DNA of 64,000 bases. Origin: Leclercia adecarboxylata. GTDB lineage: Bacteria > Pseudomonadota > Gammaproteobacteria > Enterobacterales > Enterobacteriaceae. This document shows positions 26,658 through 36,681 of this stretch, piece after piece. The DNA is taken from positions 24,067-88,066 of the forward strand of contig DERO01000051.1 in assembly GCA_002360945.1 (NCBI GenBank). Reading direction: 5' to 3'. Under the pieces are notes generated by a model, which saw nothing but the letters and a program-made list of their open reading frames with translations, was not told where the DNA came from and made no database searches. The number at the start of each line of letters is the position of its first letter. The stretch's first letter is position 1. The position numbers were made by a program, and so were the translations under genes.

Positions 26658-28940
26658 ATGCCCTCACGCCGTCCCCCCTTCTTCGCCAGCGCCCGTGGCC
26701 GCCTGCTGATCTTCAATCTGCTGGTGGTGGCGGTGACGTTAATGGTCAGCGGCGTGGCGGTGCTGGGCTTTCGCCACGCCAGCCATATTCAGGAGCAGGT
26801 GCAGCGTCAGACCCTGGATGACATGACCGGCAGCATGAACCTGGCACGGGAAACCGCCAACGTGGCGACGGCGGCGGTGCGACTGTCGCAGGTGGTGGGA
26901 GCACTGGAGTATAAAGACGAAGCCAACCGCCTGAAACAGACCCAGACGGCGCTCGGTCACGCGCTGGAGCAGCTTGCCGATGCGCCGCTGGCGCAGCAGG
27001 AGCCGGGGCTGGTGGCGCGGATCATCCAGCGCAGCAACGAGCTTCAGCAAAGCGTGACCGGCATGCTGGAGCGCGGGCAGCGACGCCACCTGGAGCGTAA
27101 CGCTCTGCTCAGTTCGCTCTACCAGAGCCAGAGCTATCTTCGCCATCTGCAGGACATCAACCGCCGCTACGCCAGTAACCTGCCCGACGCCCGGCTGCTC
27201 AGCGAGATGGACCGCCTGATCGTCGCCGCCATCGAAACCCCCTCGCCGCGCGCAACCCTTCAGCAGCTGGATACGGTGACGGCGATGTTGCCCCATCAGG
27301 CCACGCAGCCGGTGGTGAGCTTCGTCCTGCCCGATTTCAATGCCGAACTCAACAAGCTCGGCCCGCTCTCCGGGCAGCTGGAACAGAGCGATCTGTCGAT
27401 CAACTGGTATATGTTCCACATCAAGGCGCTGGTGGCGATCCTGAACAGCGATATCAACCGCTACGTGGAGCAGGTGGCCCAGGCCTCGCAATTACGCACC
27501 GCCGAGAGCCATCAGGAGCTACGCTCCATCAGCGTCTTTATCACCCTGTTCGCGGTGCTGGCGCTGATCATCACCGCCTTTGCCTGCTGGTATATTTACC
27601 GCAATCTGGGCACCAACCTGACCGCCATCTCCCGGGCGATGTCGCGGCTGGCCCACGGCGAACAGGATGTCTCGGTGCCTGCGCTGCAAAGACGGGATGA
27701 ACTGGGGGAGCTGGCGCGGGCGTTTAACGTCTTTGCCCGCAATACCGCCTCGCTGGAGCACACCACCCGGCTGCTTAAGGAGAAGACCTCGCAGATGGAG
27801 GTGGATCGCCTCGAACGCCAGGGGCTGGAGGAGGCGCTGCTGCACAGCCAGAAGATGAAGGCGGTCGGGCAGCTGACGGGGGGGCTGGCGCATGATTTCA
27901 ATAACCTGCTGGCGGTGATCATCGGTAGCCTGGAGCTGGCCGATCCCCATTCGCCCGATGCCCCACGCATTGGCCGCGCGCTGAAGGCCGCCGAGCGCGG
28001 GGCATTGTTAACCCAGCGTCTGCTGGCCTTCTCCCGCAAACAGTCCCTGAACCCGCACGCCGTGGAGATGAAGCCCCTGCTGGAGAACCTGGCCGAACTG
28101 ATGCGCCACTCCCTGCCCGCCACGGTGGTGCTGGATATCGAAGCGCAGACCCCGGCGTGGCCGGCGTGGATTGACGTTGGCCAGCTGGAAAACGCCATCA
28201 TCAACCTGGTAATGAACGCCCGCGATGCGATGGAAGGGCACAGCGGGACCATCAAAATCCGCACCTGGAACCAGCGCGTCACCCGCAGCGACGGGCGCAG
28301 ACAGGACATGGTGGCGCTGGAGGTGATCGACCACGGTGCCGGGATGTCGCAGGCGATCAAATCCCAGGTTTTTGAACCCTTCTTCACCACCAAACAGACC
28401 GGCAGCGGCAGCGGGCTGGGGCTGTCGATGGTCTACGGTTTCGTGCGCCAGTCCGGCGGGCGGGTGGAGATCGAAAGCGCGCCCGGCCAGGGCACCACCG
28501 TGCGGCTGCATCTGCCACGTGCCACCTTGCAGGTGGTACCCTCGCCGGAAGCCGGTATAGTCCCCGCCTCGCCGCCGGGCGACCGGCTGGTGCTGGTGCT
28601 GGACGACCAGATCGACGTGCGGCAGACGCTGTGCGAACAGCTCCACCGACTGGGCTACCTGACGCTGGAGGCCGAAACCGGTGAGCAGGCGCTGCAGATG
28701 CTGGACGCCTCTGGGGATATTGAGATGTTTATCAGCGATTTAATGCTGCCCGGCAATCTGAGCGGCGCGGAGGTGATCCAGCACGTGCGCCAGCATTACC
28801 CGCATCTTCCGGTGCTGCTGATGAGCGGCCAGGATTTGCGCCCGGCGCACAACCCGCAGCTGCCCGAGGTGGAGCTGCTGCGTAAGCCTTTTACCCGCGG
28901 GCAACTGGCACAGGCGCTGGAGAAAGCGGTCAACATTTGA
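26658..28940 (+). CDS. Hybrid sensor histidine kinase of the sugar locus
   Basis: Inner-membrane hybrid kinase of 760 residues. TM1 (about 15-37), a mainly helical periplasmic sensor region of about 250 residues, TM2 (about 292-316) and HAMP (about 317-370) come first. A HisKA region with H412 (LTGGLAHDFNNLL) and HATPase_c (INLVMNARDAM, then GSGLGLSMVYGFV) follow, then a C-terminal receiver domain with D694 (FISDLMLPG). The kinase is of the type that keeps AHDFNNLL. There is no Hpt domain. It is divergent from the transporter operon and probably senses its sugar, directly or through the binding protein, signalling to the regulator at 19570. Confidence 0.88.
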   Translation: MPSRRPPFFASARGRLLIFNLLVVAVTLMVSGVAVLGFRHASHIQEQVQRQTLDDMTGSMNLARETANVATAAVRLSQVVGALEYKDEANRLKQTQTALGHALEQLADAPLAQQEPGLVARIIQRSNELQQSVTGMLERGQRRHLERNALLSSLYQSQSYLRHLQDINRRYASNLPDARLLSEMDRLIVAAIETPSPRATLQQLDTVTAMLPHQATQPVVSFVLPDFNAELNKLGPLSGQLEQSDLSINWYMFHIKALVAILNSDINRYVEQVAQASQLRTAESHQELRSISVFITLFAVLALIITAFACWYIYRNLGTNLTAISRAMSRLAHGEQDVSVPALQRRDELGELARAFNVFARNTASLEHTTRLLKEKTSQMEVDRLERQGLEEALLHSQKMKAVGQLTGGLAHDFNNLLAVIIGSLELADPHSPDAPRIGRALKAAERGALLTQRLLAFSRKQSLNPHAVEMKPLLENLAELMRHSLPATVVLDIEAQTPAWPAWIDVGQLENAIINLVMNARDAMEGHSGTIKIRTWNQRVTRSDGRRQDMVALEVIDHGAGMSQAIKSQVFEPFFTTKQTGSGSGLGLSMVYGFVRQSGGRVEIESAPGQGTTVRLHLPRATLQVVPSPEAGIVPASPPGDRLVLVLDDQIDVRQTLCEQLHRLGYLTLEAETGEQALQMLDASGDIEMFISDLMLPGNLSGAEVIQHVRQHYPHLPVLLMSGQDLRPAHNPQLPEVELLRKPFTRGQLAQALEKAVNI

Positions 28941-29010
28941 GATTCCTCCGCTACTCGCTCTGACTACCGTTTATTACCGTAAGGCCAGCTTATCCTGCGA
29001 GACTGGCTTT

Positions 29011-29337
29011 ATGAAACGTACCTCTACCGCTCTGTTATTTGGTCTGCTCTCTTTAACCAGCCAGCTGGCGCATGCCGATGTCGTTGATGATGCGATCGGC
29101 AATATTCAGCAGGCCATCAATGACGCCTACAACCCCAACAGCAATAATCGTGATTCCGATGACGATCGCTACGAAGATAGCCGTCGCAGCAGCGATAGCC
29201 GCCAGTATGACGATCGTCGCAGGCAGCTTGAAGACCGACGGCAGCGTTTAGATGAGCGCCAGCGTCAGCTGGACGAAGACCGGCGTCGGCTGGAAGATGA
29301 CGAGCGGCGGTTAGAGGACGATTACGATCGGCGGTAA
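29011..29337 (+). CDS. yjdP: Secreted charged coiled-coil protein YjdP
   Basis: Short 108-residue protein with a signal peptide (1-22, ending LAHA-D), then VVDDAIGNIQQAINDAYNP and a long, highly charged Arg/Asp/Glu/Gln tail. The tail repeats DDRRRQLEDRRQRLDERQRQ-like heptads, which suggests an extended coiled coil. It matches E. coli YjdP in sequence and in position beside phnP, facing it. Function is unknown. The start gives a clean signal peptide. Confidence 0.9.
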   Translation: MKRTSTALLFGLLSLTSQLAHADVVDDAIGNIQQAINDAYNPNSNNRDSDDDRYEDSRRSSDSRQYDDRRRQLEDRRQRLDERQRQLDEDRRRLEDDERRLEDDYDRR

Positions 29338-29338
29338 C

Positions 29339-29420
29339 GCCCGGCGGCGCTTCGCTTGCACGGGCCTACAAATGGCCGCGAACCGTAGGCCGGGTAAGGC
29401 GTAGCCGCCACCCGGCGATG
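29339..29420. repeat. REP/BIME-type element, family B
   Basis: GCCCGGCGGCGCTTCGCTTG and the inverse GTAGGCCGGGTAAGGCGTAGC, separated by about 20 bases, fill the convergent yjdP-phnP gap and probably end both transcripts. Confidence 0.88.
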
Positions 29421-29427
29421 CGATGCC

Positions 29428-30186
29428 TCAGTCCAGTACCAGCACCATCCCGTCATACCCCGCTTCGAACCCCTCCGGCAGCGGGTTGTCCATCATCCAC
29501 ACGTCAAACTGATGGCTGATATGGGTCAGGATCACCTGCGGACAGCCAATGACCTGATTCAGGGCGATCACCGTATTCAGATCGCAATGGTTGCGCGGCG
29601 TTTCCGGGCGCGGCGCGTGGCTGCAGTCAATCACCATCGCCTGCGGGTGGTTGTTGAGTAAAAACTTCACCGTTTTGTCCGGCAGCCCGGCGGTATCCGA
29701 CAGCCAGGCCACCCGGCTGTGGGCGCTCTCCAGCAGATAGCCATAAGTGAGCTTCGAATGGTTGAGCGGCAGCGGCGTCACCCGTAGCCCCTGCAGTTCA
29801 AACACCACAAAGGGCTCCAGGGTGTGGCTAAAGTCGAGAATACCGGGGTGCTTAAACAGATCGTCGCAGCCCGTTTCGTCCGGCGGGCCGTAGACCGGAA
29901 TGGTCGCCCCCACGCCCCAGCGCAGCGGGAACAGCCCCTGGACATGATCCATATGGTAGTGGGTGAGTAAAATCTGCTGAAAGCTGCCCGCCGGCCAGTC
30001 GTCCATCAGGTGCGGGATCCCCGCATCCAGCAGCGTCACCGCGTCGTTGAATTTGACCACCGCGCTACAGGGGCGACGGCGATAGTCGTCCTGCAAACGC
30101 GCCCGGCGACAGGCCGGACAGTCACAGCCAAAAGCAGGCACCAGCTGGGCACCACCGGTTCCTGTTAACGTTATGGTCAGACTCAT
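29428..30186 (-). CDS. phnP: Phosphoribosyl cyclic phosphodiesterase PhnP
   Basis: Metallo-beta-lactamase-fold phosphodiesterase of 252 residues. It opens 5-phosphoribosyl 1,2-cyclic phosphate, the product of the C-P lyase reaction, to ribose 1,5-bisphosphate. The HYHMDHVQG motif (metal ligands) is present, as are later ligands in LSDTAG and HISHQ. The four cysteines near the N-terminus ([13 protein letters not shown]) match the structural zinc site of E. coli PhnP. It is the last gene of the phn operon, nine bases after phnO. Confidence 0.95.
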   Translation of the reverse strand: MSLTITLTGTGGAQLVPAFGCDCPACRRARLQDDYRRRPCSAVVKFNDAVTLLDAGIPHLMDDWPAGSFQQILLTHYHMDHVQGLFPLRWGVGATIPVYGPPDETGCDDLFKHPGILDFSHTLEPFVVFELQGLRVTPLPLNHSKLTYGYLLESAHSRVAWLSDTAGLPDKTVKFLLNNHPQAMVIDCSHAPRPETPRNHCDLNTVIALNQVIGCPQVILTHISHQFDVWMMDNPLPEGFEAGYDGMVLVLD

Positions 30187-30195
30187 CGCGCCCCC

Positions 30196-30630
30196 TTACA
30201 GTGGTTTGGTAAAGCGGAAATGGCTCTGTGTGTACCCTTCACGAAGATAAAAGCGGTGCGCGTCGAGGCGCTTTACGCTGGTGGAAAGCTCGGTCATCTC
30301 CGCCCCGGCGTGGCGAGCCTCTTCTTCTGCCCAGGCCAGCAGCTGGCTGCCCACCCTGAGCCCGCGCGCCTGCGGCATCACCACCAGCTCCTGGATCTCG
30401 CCGATCCAGTTGGCGTGATGCAGGTGAAACTGCATATGCAGGCCGATCATGCCGATGATGTGTCCATCCTGCTCGGCCAGCTGGTAGCGCATATTGTGAT
30501 CCTGCAGATTGGCCGCATATCCGGCATGAAACGCTGACCGATCCAGCTCCGCCTGTTTTAACTCACAAATAAGGCCATAGACAGCGTCGACGTCCTCCGC
30601 GGTGGCGGGACGCAACTCACACTCGGGCAT
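30196..30630 (-). CDS. phnO: Aminoalkylphosphonate N-acetyltransferase PhnO
   Basis: GNAT acetyltransferase of 144 residues that acetylates aminoalkylphosphonates such as 1-aminoethylphosphonate with acetyl-CoA, allowing their use and detoxification. The acetyl-CoA motif [16 protein letters not shown] and the ending [18 protein letters not shown] match E. coli PhnO. The start at 30630 agrees with E. coli and has AAGGAG nine bases upstream; the longer frame adds 22 residues without support. It overlaps phnN by 14 bases. Confidence 0.94.
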   Translation of the reverse strand: MPECELRPATAEDVDAVYGLICELKQAELDRSAFHAGYAANLQDHNMRYQLAEQDGHIIGMIGLHMQFHLHHANWIGEIQELVVMPQARGLRVGSQLLAWAEEEARHAGAEMTELSTSVKRLDAHRFYLREGYTQSHFRFTKPL

Positions 30631-31171
30631 GGTTGTTCTCCTTCTGGTGAATGAGTGACAGAAAGTGTTCGACGGACTGGAGCAAACTGCCGTCATTATT
30701 CAGAACAGGACAATCGGACGGGGTATAGCGGGCGGCGCGCGCCAGCCGCTGGTCGATCTCTCGGGCGTTCTCCCGGCCACGGCTTTGCAGTCGGCTGCGC
30801 AAAATGTCTGGCGACACCTGGAGGCAGATCGGCACCAGCGCCTCGGCATAGCGCGCCTGTGCCTGGGGCAGATGGGCGCGCGAGCCGTTGACCACTACGT
30901 CGAACCCGGCGTGCAGCCAGAGGTCGATCTCCAGACCCACCCCATAATAATAGCCGTTAGCGTGCCAGCTCAGGGCAAACAGTTGCTGCCCCGCGCGGGT
31001 AAAAAACTCGGGCTCGCTGAGGGCGATATGGTTTTCACTCCCCGCGCTGGCGGGGCGGGTGATGTAGCGGTGTGCCACCAGCAGTTGCGGGTGGGTCTTC
31101 TGGCGTAGCGCCGCCAGCAGGCTGTCCTTTCCGGAGCCCGACGGCCCCATTAACCAGATCACTCTTCCCAT
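30617..31171 (-). CDS. phnN: Ribose 1,5-bisphosphate phosphokinase PhnN
   Basis: Kinase of 184 residues that turns ribose 1,5-bisphosphate into PRPP with ATP, returning the C-P lyase carbon skeleton to nucleotide synthesis. The guanylate-kinase-like P-loop GPSGSGKDS (residues 8-16) is intact. The ATG overlaps the phnM stop by one base. Confidence 0.95.
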   Translation of the reverse strand: MGRVIWLMGPSGSGKDSLLAALRQKTHPQLLVAHRYITRPASAGSENHIALSEPEFFTRAGQQLFALSWHANGYYYGVGLEIDLWLHAGFDVVVNGSRAHLPQAQARYAEALVPICLQVSPDILRSRLQSRGRENAREIDQRLARAARYTPSDCPVLNNDGSLLQSVEHFLSLIHQKENNHARV

Positions 31172-32307
31172 CAGAACACCCGTTTTCCCTGACGCCAGAC
31201 GTGGTCGATATGAATGTGCTCGCCTTTGCGGTGCGCCAGCACCAGGTCCGCGCGCTTGCCTTCGCCAATCACCCCGCGATCGTGCATGTTCAGTGCCAGC
31301 GCCGGGTTTTTTGTCACCAGACGGATCGCCTGGGGCAGGGTAAAGCCGTTGCCCGCATCGTCAGCCACCCGGAACGCCGCATCCAGCAGGCTGGCCGGGT
31401 AGTAATCGGAGGAGAGAATATCCAGCAGCCCGAGCGATGCCAGCGAGCTGGCCGCCACGTTGCCGGAGTGCGAGCCGCCGCGCACGATGTTCGGCGCGCC
31501 CATCAGCACGTTCATGCCGTGCTGGCGTGAGGCTTCTGCGGCTTCGAAGGTGGTAGGAAATTCGGCGATGACGCTGCCAAGCTGTCGGGATTCGAGCACA
31601 TGATCCGCAGTGGCGTCGTCGTGGCTGGCCAGCGCGATATTGCGCTCCCGGCACAGGGCGGCAATGGCCTGGCGATTGGGCTGCGACCAGCGGGCGGCAA
31701 GGGCCAACTGCTCCTCTTCGTAGCGCGCCATCTGTTCGTCATTGAGGGAGTATTTGCCCTGATAATATTCACGATACTTTTCGATCCTGGCGAACTGGCG
31801 CTGGCCCGGGGAGTGATCCATCAGCGACACCAGGGTCACCGGCTCGCGGCCCGCCAGCTTCTCAAACAGCGGCAGGGTGGTGTGATGGGGCAGCTCGCAG
31901 CGCAGGTGCAGGCGGTGCTCGGCGCGGTTGAGACCGCGCTTCTGCGTCTCCTCCACGGCGTTGATCATCTTCTCCAGATTCTCCAGCCGGTCACCGCCGT
32001 CGCGGACGTCGCCAATCGCTACCGCGTCCAGCACGGTGGTGATGCCGCTGGCGACCATCATCCCGTCGTGGCTGCTCATCGCCGAATGGGCGGGCCAGTC
32101 CACCCTGGGCCGCGGGGTAAAGAACTTGTCCATGTTGTCGGTGTGCAGCTCGATCAGCCCCGGCAGCAGCCAGCCGCCTTCGCCGTCCATCGCCTGCGGT
32201 GAGCGGCTCGGGGTTTCAGCAAACGTTCGAATAACGCCGTCCTGAACCTCGATGGAGCCGTCAACCACCTCGTTTTCCAGCACCAGTTTTACATTGTTTA
32301 CGATCAT
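31171..32307 (-). CDS. phnM: Alpha-D-ribose 1-methylphosphonate 5-triphosphate diphosphatase PhnM
   Basis: Amidohydrolase-fold enzyme of 378 residues that removes pyrophosphate from ribose 1-methylphosphonate 5-triphosphate, giving the PhnJ substrate. Metal-site motifs [23 protein letters not shown] and ASHDDAT are all present. It overlaps phnL by four bases (ATGA). Sequence and length follow E. coli PhnM. Confidence 0.96.
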   Translation of the reverse strand: MIVNNVKLVLENEVVDGSIEVQDGVIRTFAETPSRSPQAMDGEGGWLLPGLIELHTDNMDKFFTPRPRVDWPAHSAMSSHDGMMVASGITTVLDAVAIGDVRDGGDRLENLEKMINAVEETQKRGLNRAEHRLHLRCELPHHTTLPLFEKLAGREPVTLVSLMDHSPGQRQFARIEKYREYYQGKYSLNDEQMARYEEEQLALAARWSQPNRQAIAALCRERNIALASHDDATADHVLESRQLGSVIAEFPTTFEAAEASRQHGMNVLMGAPNIVRGGSHSGNVAASSLASLGLLDILSSDYYPASLLDAAFRVADDAGNGFTLPQAIRLVTKNPALALNMHDRGVIGEGKRADLVLAHRKGEHIHIDHVWRQGKRVF

Positions 32308-32984
32308 GCGGTGATCCCCATCGGGTGCAGACGATCCGCCACGCGATCCCGCACCGCGTCGTCGTGGAAGATCCCGACGATCGCCGCGCCGCGCGCTTTG
32401 GCCTCTTCGATCAGTTCTATGACCGCCGCGCTGTTCTTCGCATCCAACGAGGCGGTCGGTTCATCGAGCAGTAAAATCGGGTAATCGACGATAAAGCCGC
32501 GGGCGATGTTCACCCGCTGCTGCTCCCCGCCGGAGAAGGTCGAGGGGGCCAGATGCCACAGGCGCTCCGGCACGTTGAGGCGCGTCAGCAAGCTGGCGGC
32601 TTTAGCGGCGCAGATATCGCGCGGTACGCCGAGATCCAGCAGGGGCTGCATCACCACCTCCAGCGCCGGGACGCGGGGGATAACCCGTAAAAACTGGCTG
32701 ACCCAGCCGATGGTGGTGCGGCGAACGTCCCGCACCTTGCGCGCCGGGGCCTGCACCAGATCGACCCATTCGTCGCCGTGACGAACATGAATGTGGCCTT
32801 CGTCCGGCAGGTAGTTGGCGTACAGGGAGCGCAGCAGGGTCGATTTGCCGCTGCCGGAGTGGCCGTGCAGCACCACGCATTCGCCGTTGTTGACCTCAAG
32901 GGAGGCATTTTGCAGCACCGGCAGGCGCACGCCGTTTTGCTGGTGCAGCACAAAGGTTTTACTGACGTTTTCGACGCGGATCAT
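32304..32984 (-). CDS. phnL: C-P lyase subunit PhnL, ABC-ATPase-like
   Basis: ABC-type ATPase subunit of 226 residues that takes part with PhnG, H, I in forming the ribose 1-phosphonate triphosphate and docks on the core complex with PhnK. Walker [10 protein letters not shown], signature FSGGEQQR and Walker [12 protein letters not shown] are complete. It has no membrane partner and is not a transporter ATPase. It follows phnK by nine bases. Confidence 0.95.
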   Translation of the reverse strand: MIRVENVSKTFVLHQQNGVRLPVLQNASLEVNNGECVVLHGHSGSGKSTLLRSLYANYLPDEGHIHVRHGDEWVDLVQAPARKVRDVRRTTIGWVSQFLRVIPRVPALEVVMQPLLDLGVPRDICAAKAASLLTRLNVPERLWHLAPSTFSGGEQQRVNIARGFIVDYPILLLDEPTASLDAKNSAAVIELIEEAKARGAAIVGIFHDDAVRDRVADRLHPMGITA

Positions 32985-32993
32985 GTTCGCCTC

Positions 32994-33749
32994 TTAGTTT
33001 TGTAGTACCGACGACACCAGCAGCTGGGTGTAGGGATGATGCGGATCGTCGAGCACCCGGTCGGTGAGCCCACTTTCCACCACTTCGCCGCTCTTCATCA
33101 CCAGCAGACGGTCCGCCAGCAGGCGGGCAACGCCCAAATCGTGGGTGACAATCACCACCGCCAGGTTCAGCTCCACCACCAGACCGCGCAGCAGATCCAG
33201 CAGACGCGCCTGCACCGACACGTCCAGCCCGCCGGTGGGCTCGTCCATAAACACCAGCTTCGGATGGGTGACCAGGTTGCGGGCAATCTGTAAACGCTGC
33301 TGCATCCCGCCGGAGAAGGTGGTCGGCAGGTCGTCGATGCGCGAGGCCGGAATTTCCACCTCTTCGAGCCACTTCTGCGCCGTGGCGCGGATATCGCCGT
33401 AATGGCGTGCGCCAGTGGCCATCAGCCGCTCGCCGATATTACCCCCCGCCGACACCTGACGGCGCAGGCCGTCCATCGGATGCTGATGCACCACGCCCCA
33501 CTCGGTGCGCAGCAGGCGGCGGCGTTCGGCCTCGCTCATGCCGTACAAAGACTGGTCTTCATACAAAATCTCGCCATGTTGCGGGGCCAGACGGGCGGAG
33601 ATCGCCTTCAGCAGGGTGGTTTTGCCGGAGCCGGACTCGCCGACAATCCCCAGCACTTCGCCTGGCCAGAGGTCGAACGACACGTCGCTGAAGCCTTTGC
33701 CCGGCGCATAAAGGTGGGTCAGGTTATTGACCGAAAGCAGCGGTTTCAT
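32994..33749 (-). CDS. phnK: C-P lyase subunit PhnK, ABC-ATPase-like
   Basis: ABC-type ATPase subunit of 251 residues that binds the PhnGHIJ core through PhnJ. Walker A GESGSGKTT, signature FSGGMQQR and Walker B LVFMDEPTGGLD are intact. The start at 33749 (MKPLLSVNNL) overlaps the phnJ stop by four bases and matches E. coli; a frame ten residues longer is not supported. Confidence 0.95.
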   Translation of the reverse strand: MKPLLSVNNLTHLYAPGKGFSDVSFDLWPGEVLGIVGESGSGKTTLLKAISARLAPQHGEILYEDQSLYGMSEAERRRLLRTEWGVVHQHPMDGLRRQVSAGGNIGERLMATGARHYGDIRATAQKWLEEVEIPASRIDDLPTTFSGGMQQRLQIARNLVTHPKLVFMDEPTGGLDVSVQARLLDLLRGLVVELNLAVVIVTHDLGVARLLADRLLVMKSGEVVESGLTDRVLDDPHHPYTQLLVSSVLQN

Positions 33750-34591
33750 TGGCTGTTGGCCTCGCTCTGTTGGCGGCAAAAATCGGTATCGGAGCAGACA
33801 AACATCCGTTTGCCGCTGTCATCCAGCACCACTTCATCGAGATAGCTGTGTTGCGATCCGCAGATGGCGCACGGCTCGTCCCACTCCTGCACCGTAAACG
33901 GGTGGTCGTCGAAGTCGAGGCTTTCGACCCGGGTGTACGGCGGCACGGCGTAGATGCGCTTCTCGCGTCCGGCACCGAACAGCTGCAGGGCGGGCATCAT
34001 GTCCATCTTCGGGTTATCGAATTTCGGGATCGGCGACGGGTCCATCACGTAGCGCCCGTTGACCTTCACCGGGTAGGCGTAGGTGGTGGCGATATGGCCG
34101 AAGCGGGCGATGTCCTCGTACAGCTTCACCTGCATCACGCCGTACTCTTCCAGGGCGTGCATGGTGCGGGTTTCGGTTTCGCGCGGCTCGATAAAGCGCA
34201 GCGGCTCCGGGATCGGCACCTGGAAAATCAAAATCTGATCTTCAACCAGCGGGGTTTCCGGGATGCGGTGTCGGGTCTGGATCAGCGTGGCGTCTTCGGT
34301 GCGTTCGGTGGTGTTCACCCCGGTAACGCGCTTAAAGAACTGGCGGATCGACACGGCGTTGGTGGTGTCGTCAGCGCCCTGGTCGATGACCTTCAGCACG
34401 TCGGCTTCGCCAATCACGCTGGCGGTGATCTGGATCCCGCCGGTGCCCCAGCCGTAGGGCATCGGCATCTCACGGCCGCCGAACGGCACCTGATAGCCGG
34501 GGATCGCCACCGCTTTCAGAATGGCGCGGCGGATCATGCGTTTGGTTTGCTCATCCAGATAAGCAAAGTTATAGCCGCTGAGGTTAGCCAT
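33746..34591 (-). CDS. phnJ: C-P lyase catalytic subunit PhnJ (radical SAM)
   Basis: Radical SAM enzyme of 281 residues that cleaves the carbon-phosphorus bond of ribose 1-alkylphosphonate 5-phosphate, releasing the alkane. The unusual C-terminal cysteine set (CAICG, then VCSDTDFC) that binds the 4Fe-4S cluster and carries the thiyl radical is intact. The conserved GGIQITASVIG loop is present. It overlaps phnI by eight bases and phnK by four. Confidence 0.97.
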   Translation of the reverse strand: MANLSGYNFAYLDEQTKRMIRRAILKAVAIPGYQVPFGGREMPMPYGWGTGGIQITASVIGEADVLKVIDQGADDTTNAVSIRQFFKRVTGVNTTERTEDATLIQTRHRIPETPLVEDQILIFQVPIPEPLRFIEPRETETRTMHALEEYGVMQVKLYEDIARFGHIATTYAYPVKVNGRYVMDPSPIPKFDNPKMDMMPALQLFGAGREKRIYAVPPYTRVESLDFDDHPFTVQEWDEPCAICGSQHSYLDEVVLDDSGKRMFVCSDTDFCRQQSEANSQ

Positions 34592-35648
34592 GATCGCGCT
34601 CCTGTTGCAGACGTTTCAGCAGTTCCAGCTCGGCCTGGAAATCGACGTAGTGCGGCAGCTTGAGGTGCGAGACAAACCCGGCGGCCTCAACGTTGTCCGC
34701 GTGGGCCAGCACGAACTCCTCGTCCTGCGCCGGGCCGGCAAGATTTTCGTCGTAATCCGGGGCCTGCAGGGCGCGGTCGACCAGCGCCATCGCCATCGCC
34801 TTGCGTTCGCCCATGCCGAACACCAGCCCATAGCCGCGGGTGAAGTGCGGGGCCTCGTTATCCGGGGTGACAAAGCCGTTAACCATTTCACACTCGGTCA
34901 TCAGCAGTTCGCCGACGTTTACCGCAAAACCCAGCTCTTCCGGCACAATTTCAATATCAACGTGGCCGCTGCGGATCTCGCCGGCAAAGGGATGGTTACG
35001 CCCGTAGCCGCGCTGGGTGGAGTAGGCCAGCGCCAGCAGATAGCCCTCGTCGCCGCGCATCAGCTGCTGCAGGCGCGAGGCGCGGGAGCAGGGATAGACC
35101 GGCGGGGTGCGGGTGATGTCATCCGGCTCATCGCCGCGATCCTCTTCCGCCTTCGCCAGCCCCTGGTTTGCCAGCAGGCTGAAGACGTGCGGGGCGGCAT
35201 CCTGCGGGGCGTCTGAGGTTTTCAGAGGCGGAGTTTCGCCGTTCGCCAGCAGGGTGAAATCGAGCAGGCGGTGGGTGTAGTCGTAGGTCGGGCCGAGCAG
35301 CTGGCCGCCGGGGATGTCTTTATAAACGGCCGAAATACGGCGCTCGAGGCGCATCTCCGCGGTGTTGATTGGCTCGCTCACCGCCAGCTTCGCCAGGGTG
35401 GTACGGTACGCGCGCAGCAGAAAGATGGCCTCGACGTTATCGCCGCTGGCCTGCTTCAATGCCAGCGCCGCCAGCTCGCGGTCGGCAATGCCGCCTTCGG
35501 TCATCACCCGGTCCACGGCGAGGTTGAGCTGCTGTTCAATCTGGGCGACGCTCAGCTCGGGAAGCTGCTCATCGCCCCGGCGTCTGTGCTCCTGCAGGGC
35601 ATGGGCGGCGGCGATCGCCTTTTCGCCCCCTTTAACGGCAACGTACAT
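34584..35648 (-). CDS. phnI: C-P lyase core subunit PhnI
   Basis: Nucleosidase-type core subunit of 354 residues that, with PhnG, H and L, displaces adenine of ATP with a phosphonate. It matches E. coli PhnI from [12 protein letters not shown] to LKRLQQERDHG, including the TYDYTHRLLDFTLLANGE region. The start at 35648 gives a one-base overlap with phnH (TGATG); two extra residues in the longer frame are not used in E. coli. Confidence 0.96.
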   Translation of the reverse strand: MYVAVKGGEKAIAAAHALQEHRRRGDEQLPELSVAQIEQQLNLAVDRVMTEGGIADRELAALALKQASGDNVEAIFLLRAYRTTLAKLAVSEPINTAEMRLERRISAVYKDIPGGQLLGPTYDYTHRLLDFTLLANGETPPLKTSDAPQDAAPHVFSLLANQGLAKAEEDRGDEPDDITRTPPVYPCSRASRLQQLMRGDEGYLLALAYSTQRGYGRNHPFAGEIRSGHVDIEIVPEELGFAVNVGELLMTECEMVNGFVTPDNEAPHFTRGYGLVFGMGERKAMAMALVDRALQAPDYDENLAGPAQDEEFVLAHADNVEAAGFVSHLKLPHYVDFQAELELLKRLQQERDHG

Positions 35649-36232
35649 CAGCACACCTCCACGTGGGTGGTCCGCGGGATCGCCAGCAGGCGTTCGCCGC
35701 AGGTCAGCAGCAGGTCGATCCCCAGCGGGAACGGGTGCGGGCGCTCGGTCAGCTCATGGATGATGCACTCCGGCAGCTGCGGGGCGACCATGCGTTCTTC
35801 GGCAATTCCGGCTCCGGTCAGGCGCAGCATGCGCCCGCCGCTCAGGCTCGGCACCTGCAAAATCAGGGTGGCGCTGGTCTCCGGCGCCACGGCGCTGCCT
35901 TCGCTCAGGGCGTTAAGCTGCTCGTGGCTAATCTGCTCGTCGGCGACGGCGAACACTGCCAACTGGGGCTGATCCACCAGCGGGGCGCTGGTGTGAAAAC
36001 GCAGGTTAGAGCTGACGATATCGTTACTCACCGCGCCCGATAGCCAGACCGGGGTGTCGTTATCGGCCAGGGTCAGCAGCACGCTGGTGGTGGCGAGGTT
36101 TAGCGGCTGCCAGCCGTGTTTCAGCTGGTGCAGGGAGACGATCACCCCCGGTTCGCTCATCGCTTTCAGCAGACGGCGAAAACTGTGTTGGGCATCCTGC
36201 ACGGCAAGGGTAAAAGCGGGTTGAAGGGTCAT
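35648..36232 (-). CDS. phnH: C-P lyase core subunit PhnH
   Basis: Core subunit of 194 residues needed for phosphonate activation. It matches E. coli PhnH ([20 protein letters not shown] to [12 protein letters not shown]). The start at 36232 overlaps the phnG stop as ATGA; the open frame extends 56 residues further into phnG but that part is only phnG read out of frame. Confidence 0.96.
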   Translation of the reverse strand: MTLQPAFTLAVQDAQHSFRRLLKAMSEPGVIVSLHQLKHGWQPLNLATTSVLLTLADNDTPVWLSGAVSNDIVSSNLRFHTSAPLVDQPQLAVFAVADEQISHEQLNALSEGSAVAPETSATLILQVPSLSGGRMLRLTGAGIAEERMVAPQLPECIIHELTERPHPFPLGIDLLLTCGERLLAIPRTTHVEVC

Positions 36233-36681
36233 GCGTTGTCTCCGCGAACGAGCGTAAAGAAGTCGACCCGGCTGGTGTTGACCTCGGCCTGACGCGCGGC
36301 AAGGCGTGCGGCGCGGTCGGCTTCCAGCGGGGCAATAAGGGTTTCCATTAAGGTCTGAAAGTGCGGGGCTTCCTGCAGCAGGGCATCGATTACCGCGCAC
36401 AGCTCGGCATGCGCTTTGTTGCGCCCGAGCAGGTAGCTGTAGCCGAGCGTGCCGCTGGCCAGGCGCACCACGGAGCGGGTCAGGGTGGCATCGCCGGCAA
36501 AGTAGCGTGCCCCGGTGCCGCCCATCCGCGCCTGGATCTGCACCAGCCCGGTTTCCGGGGGGCGGATCGTTTCATAGGCGGGCGTCAGGCTCAGGGCTGA
36601 CATCCGCGCGGCAAGCGCCGCAGGCTGGCTGTGGGCCAGCACGGCCATCCAGTGCTGGCGGGTGGAGGTATCGAAATGCAT
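36229..36681 (-). CDS. phnG: C-P lyase core subunit PhnG
   Basis: Core subunit of 150 residues of the C-P lyase complex, matching E. coli PhnG through [18 protein letters not shown] and the end [12 protein letters not shown]. It begins immediately after the phnF stop and overlaps phnH by four bases. Confidence 0.95.
   Translation of the reverse strand: MHFDTSTRQHWMAVLAHSQPAALAARMSALSLTPAYETIRPPETGLVQIQARMGGTGARYFAGDATLTRSVVRLASGTLGYSYLLGRNKAHAELCAVIDALLQEAPHFQTLMETLIAPLEADRAARLAARQAEVNTSRVDFFTLVRGDNA

Noticed and set aside
35648..36400. Longer 250-codon version of phnH
   Set aside because: The extra N-terminal residues come from phnG read in another frame; the conserved protein starts at 36232 in an ATGA overlap.
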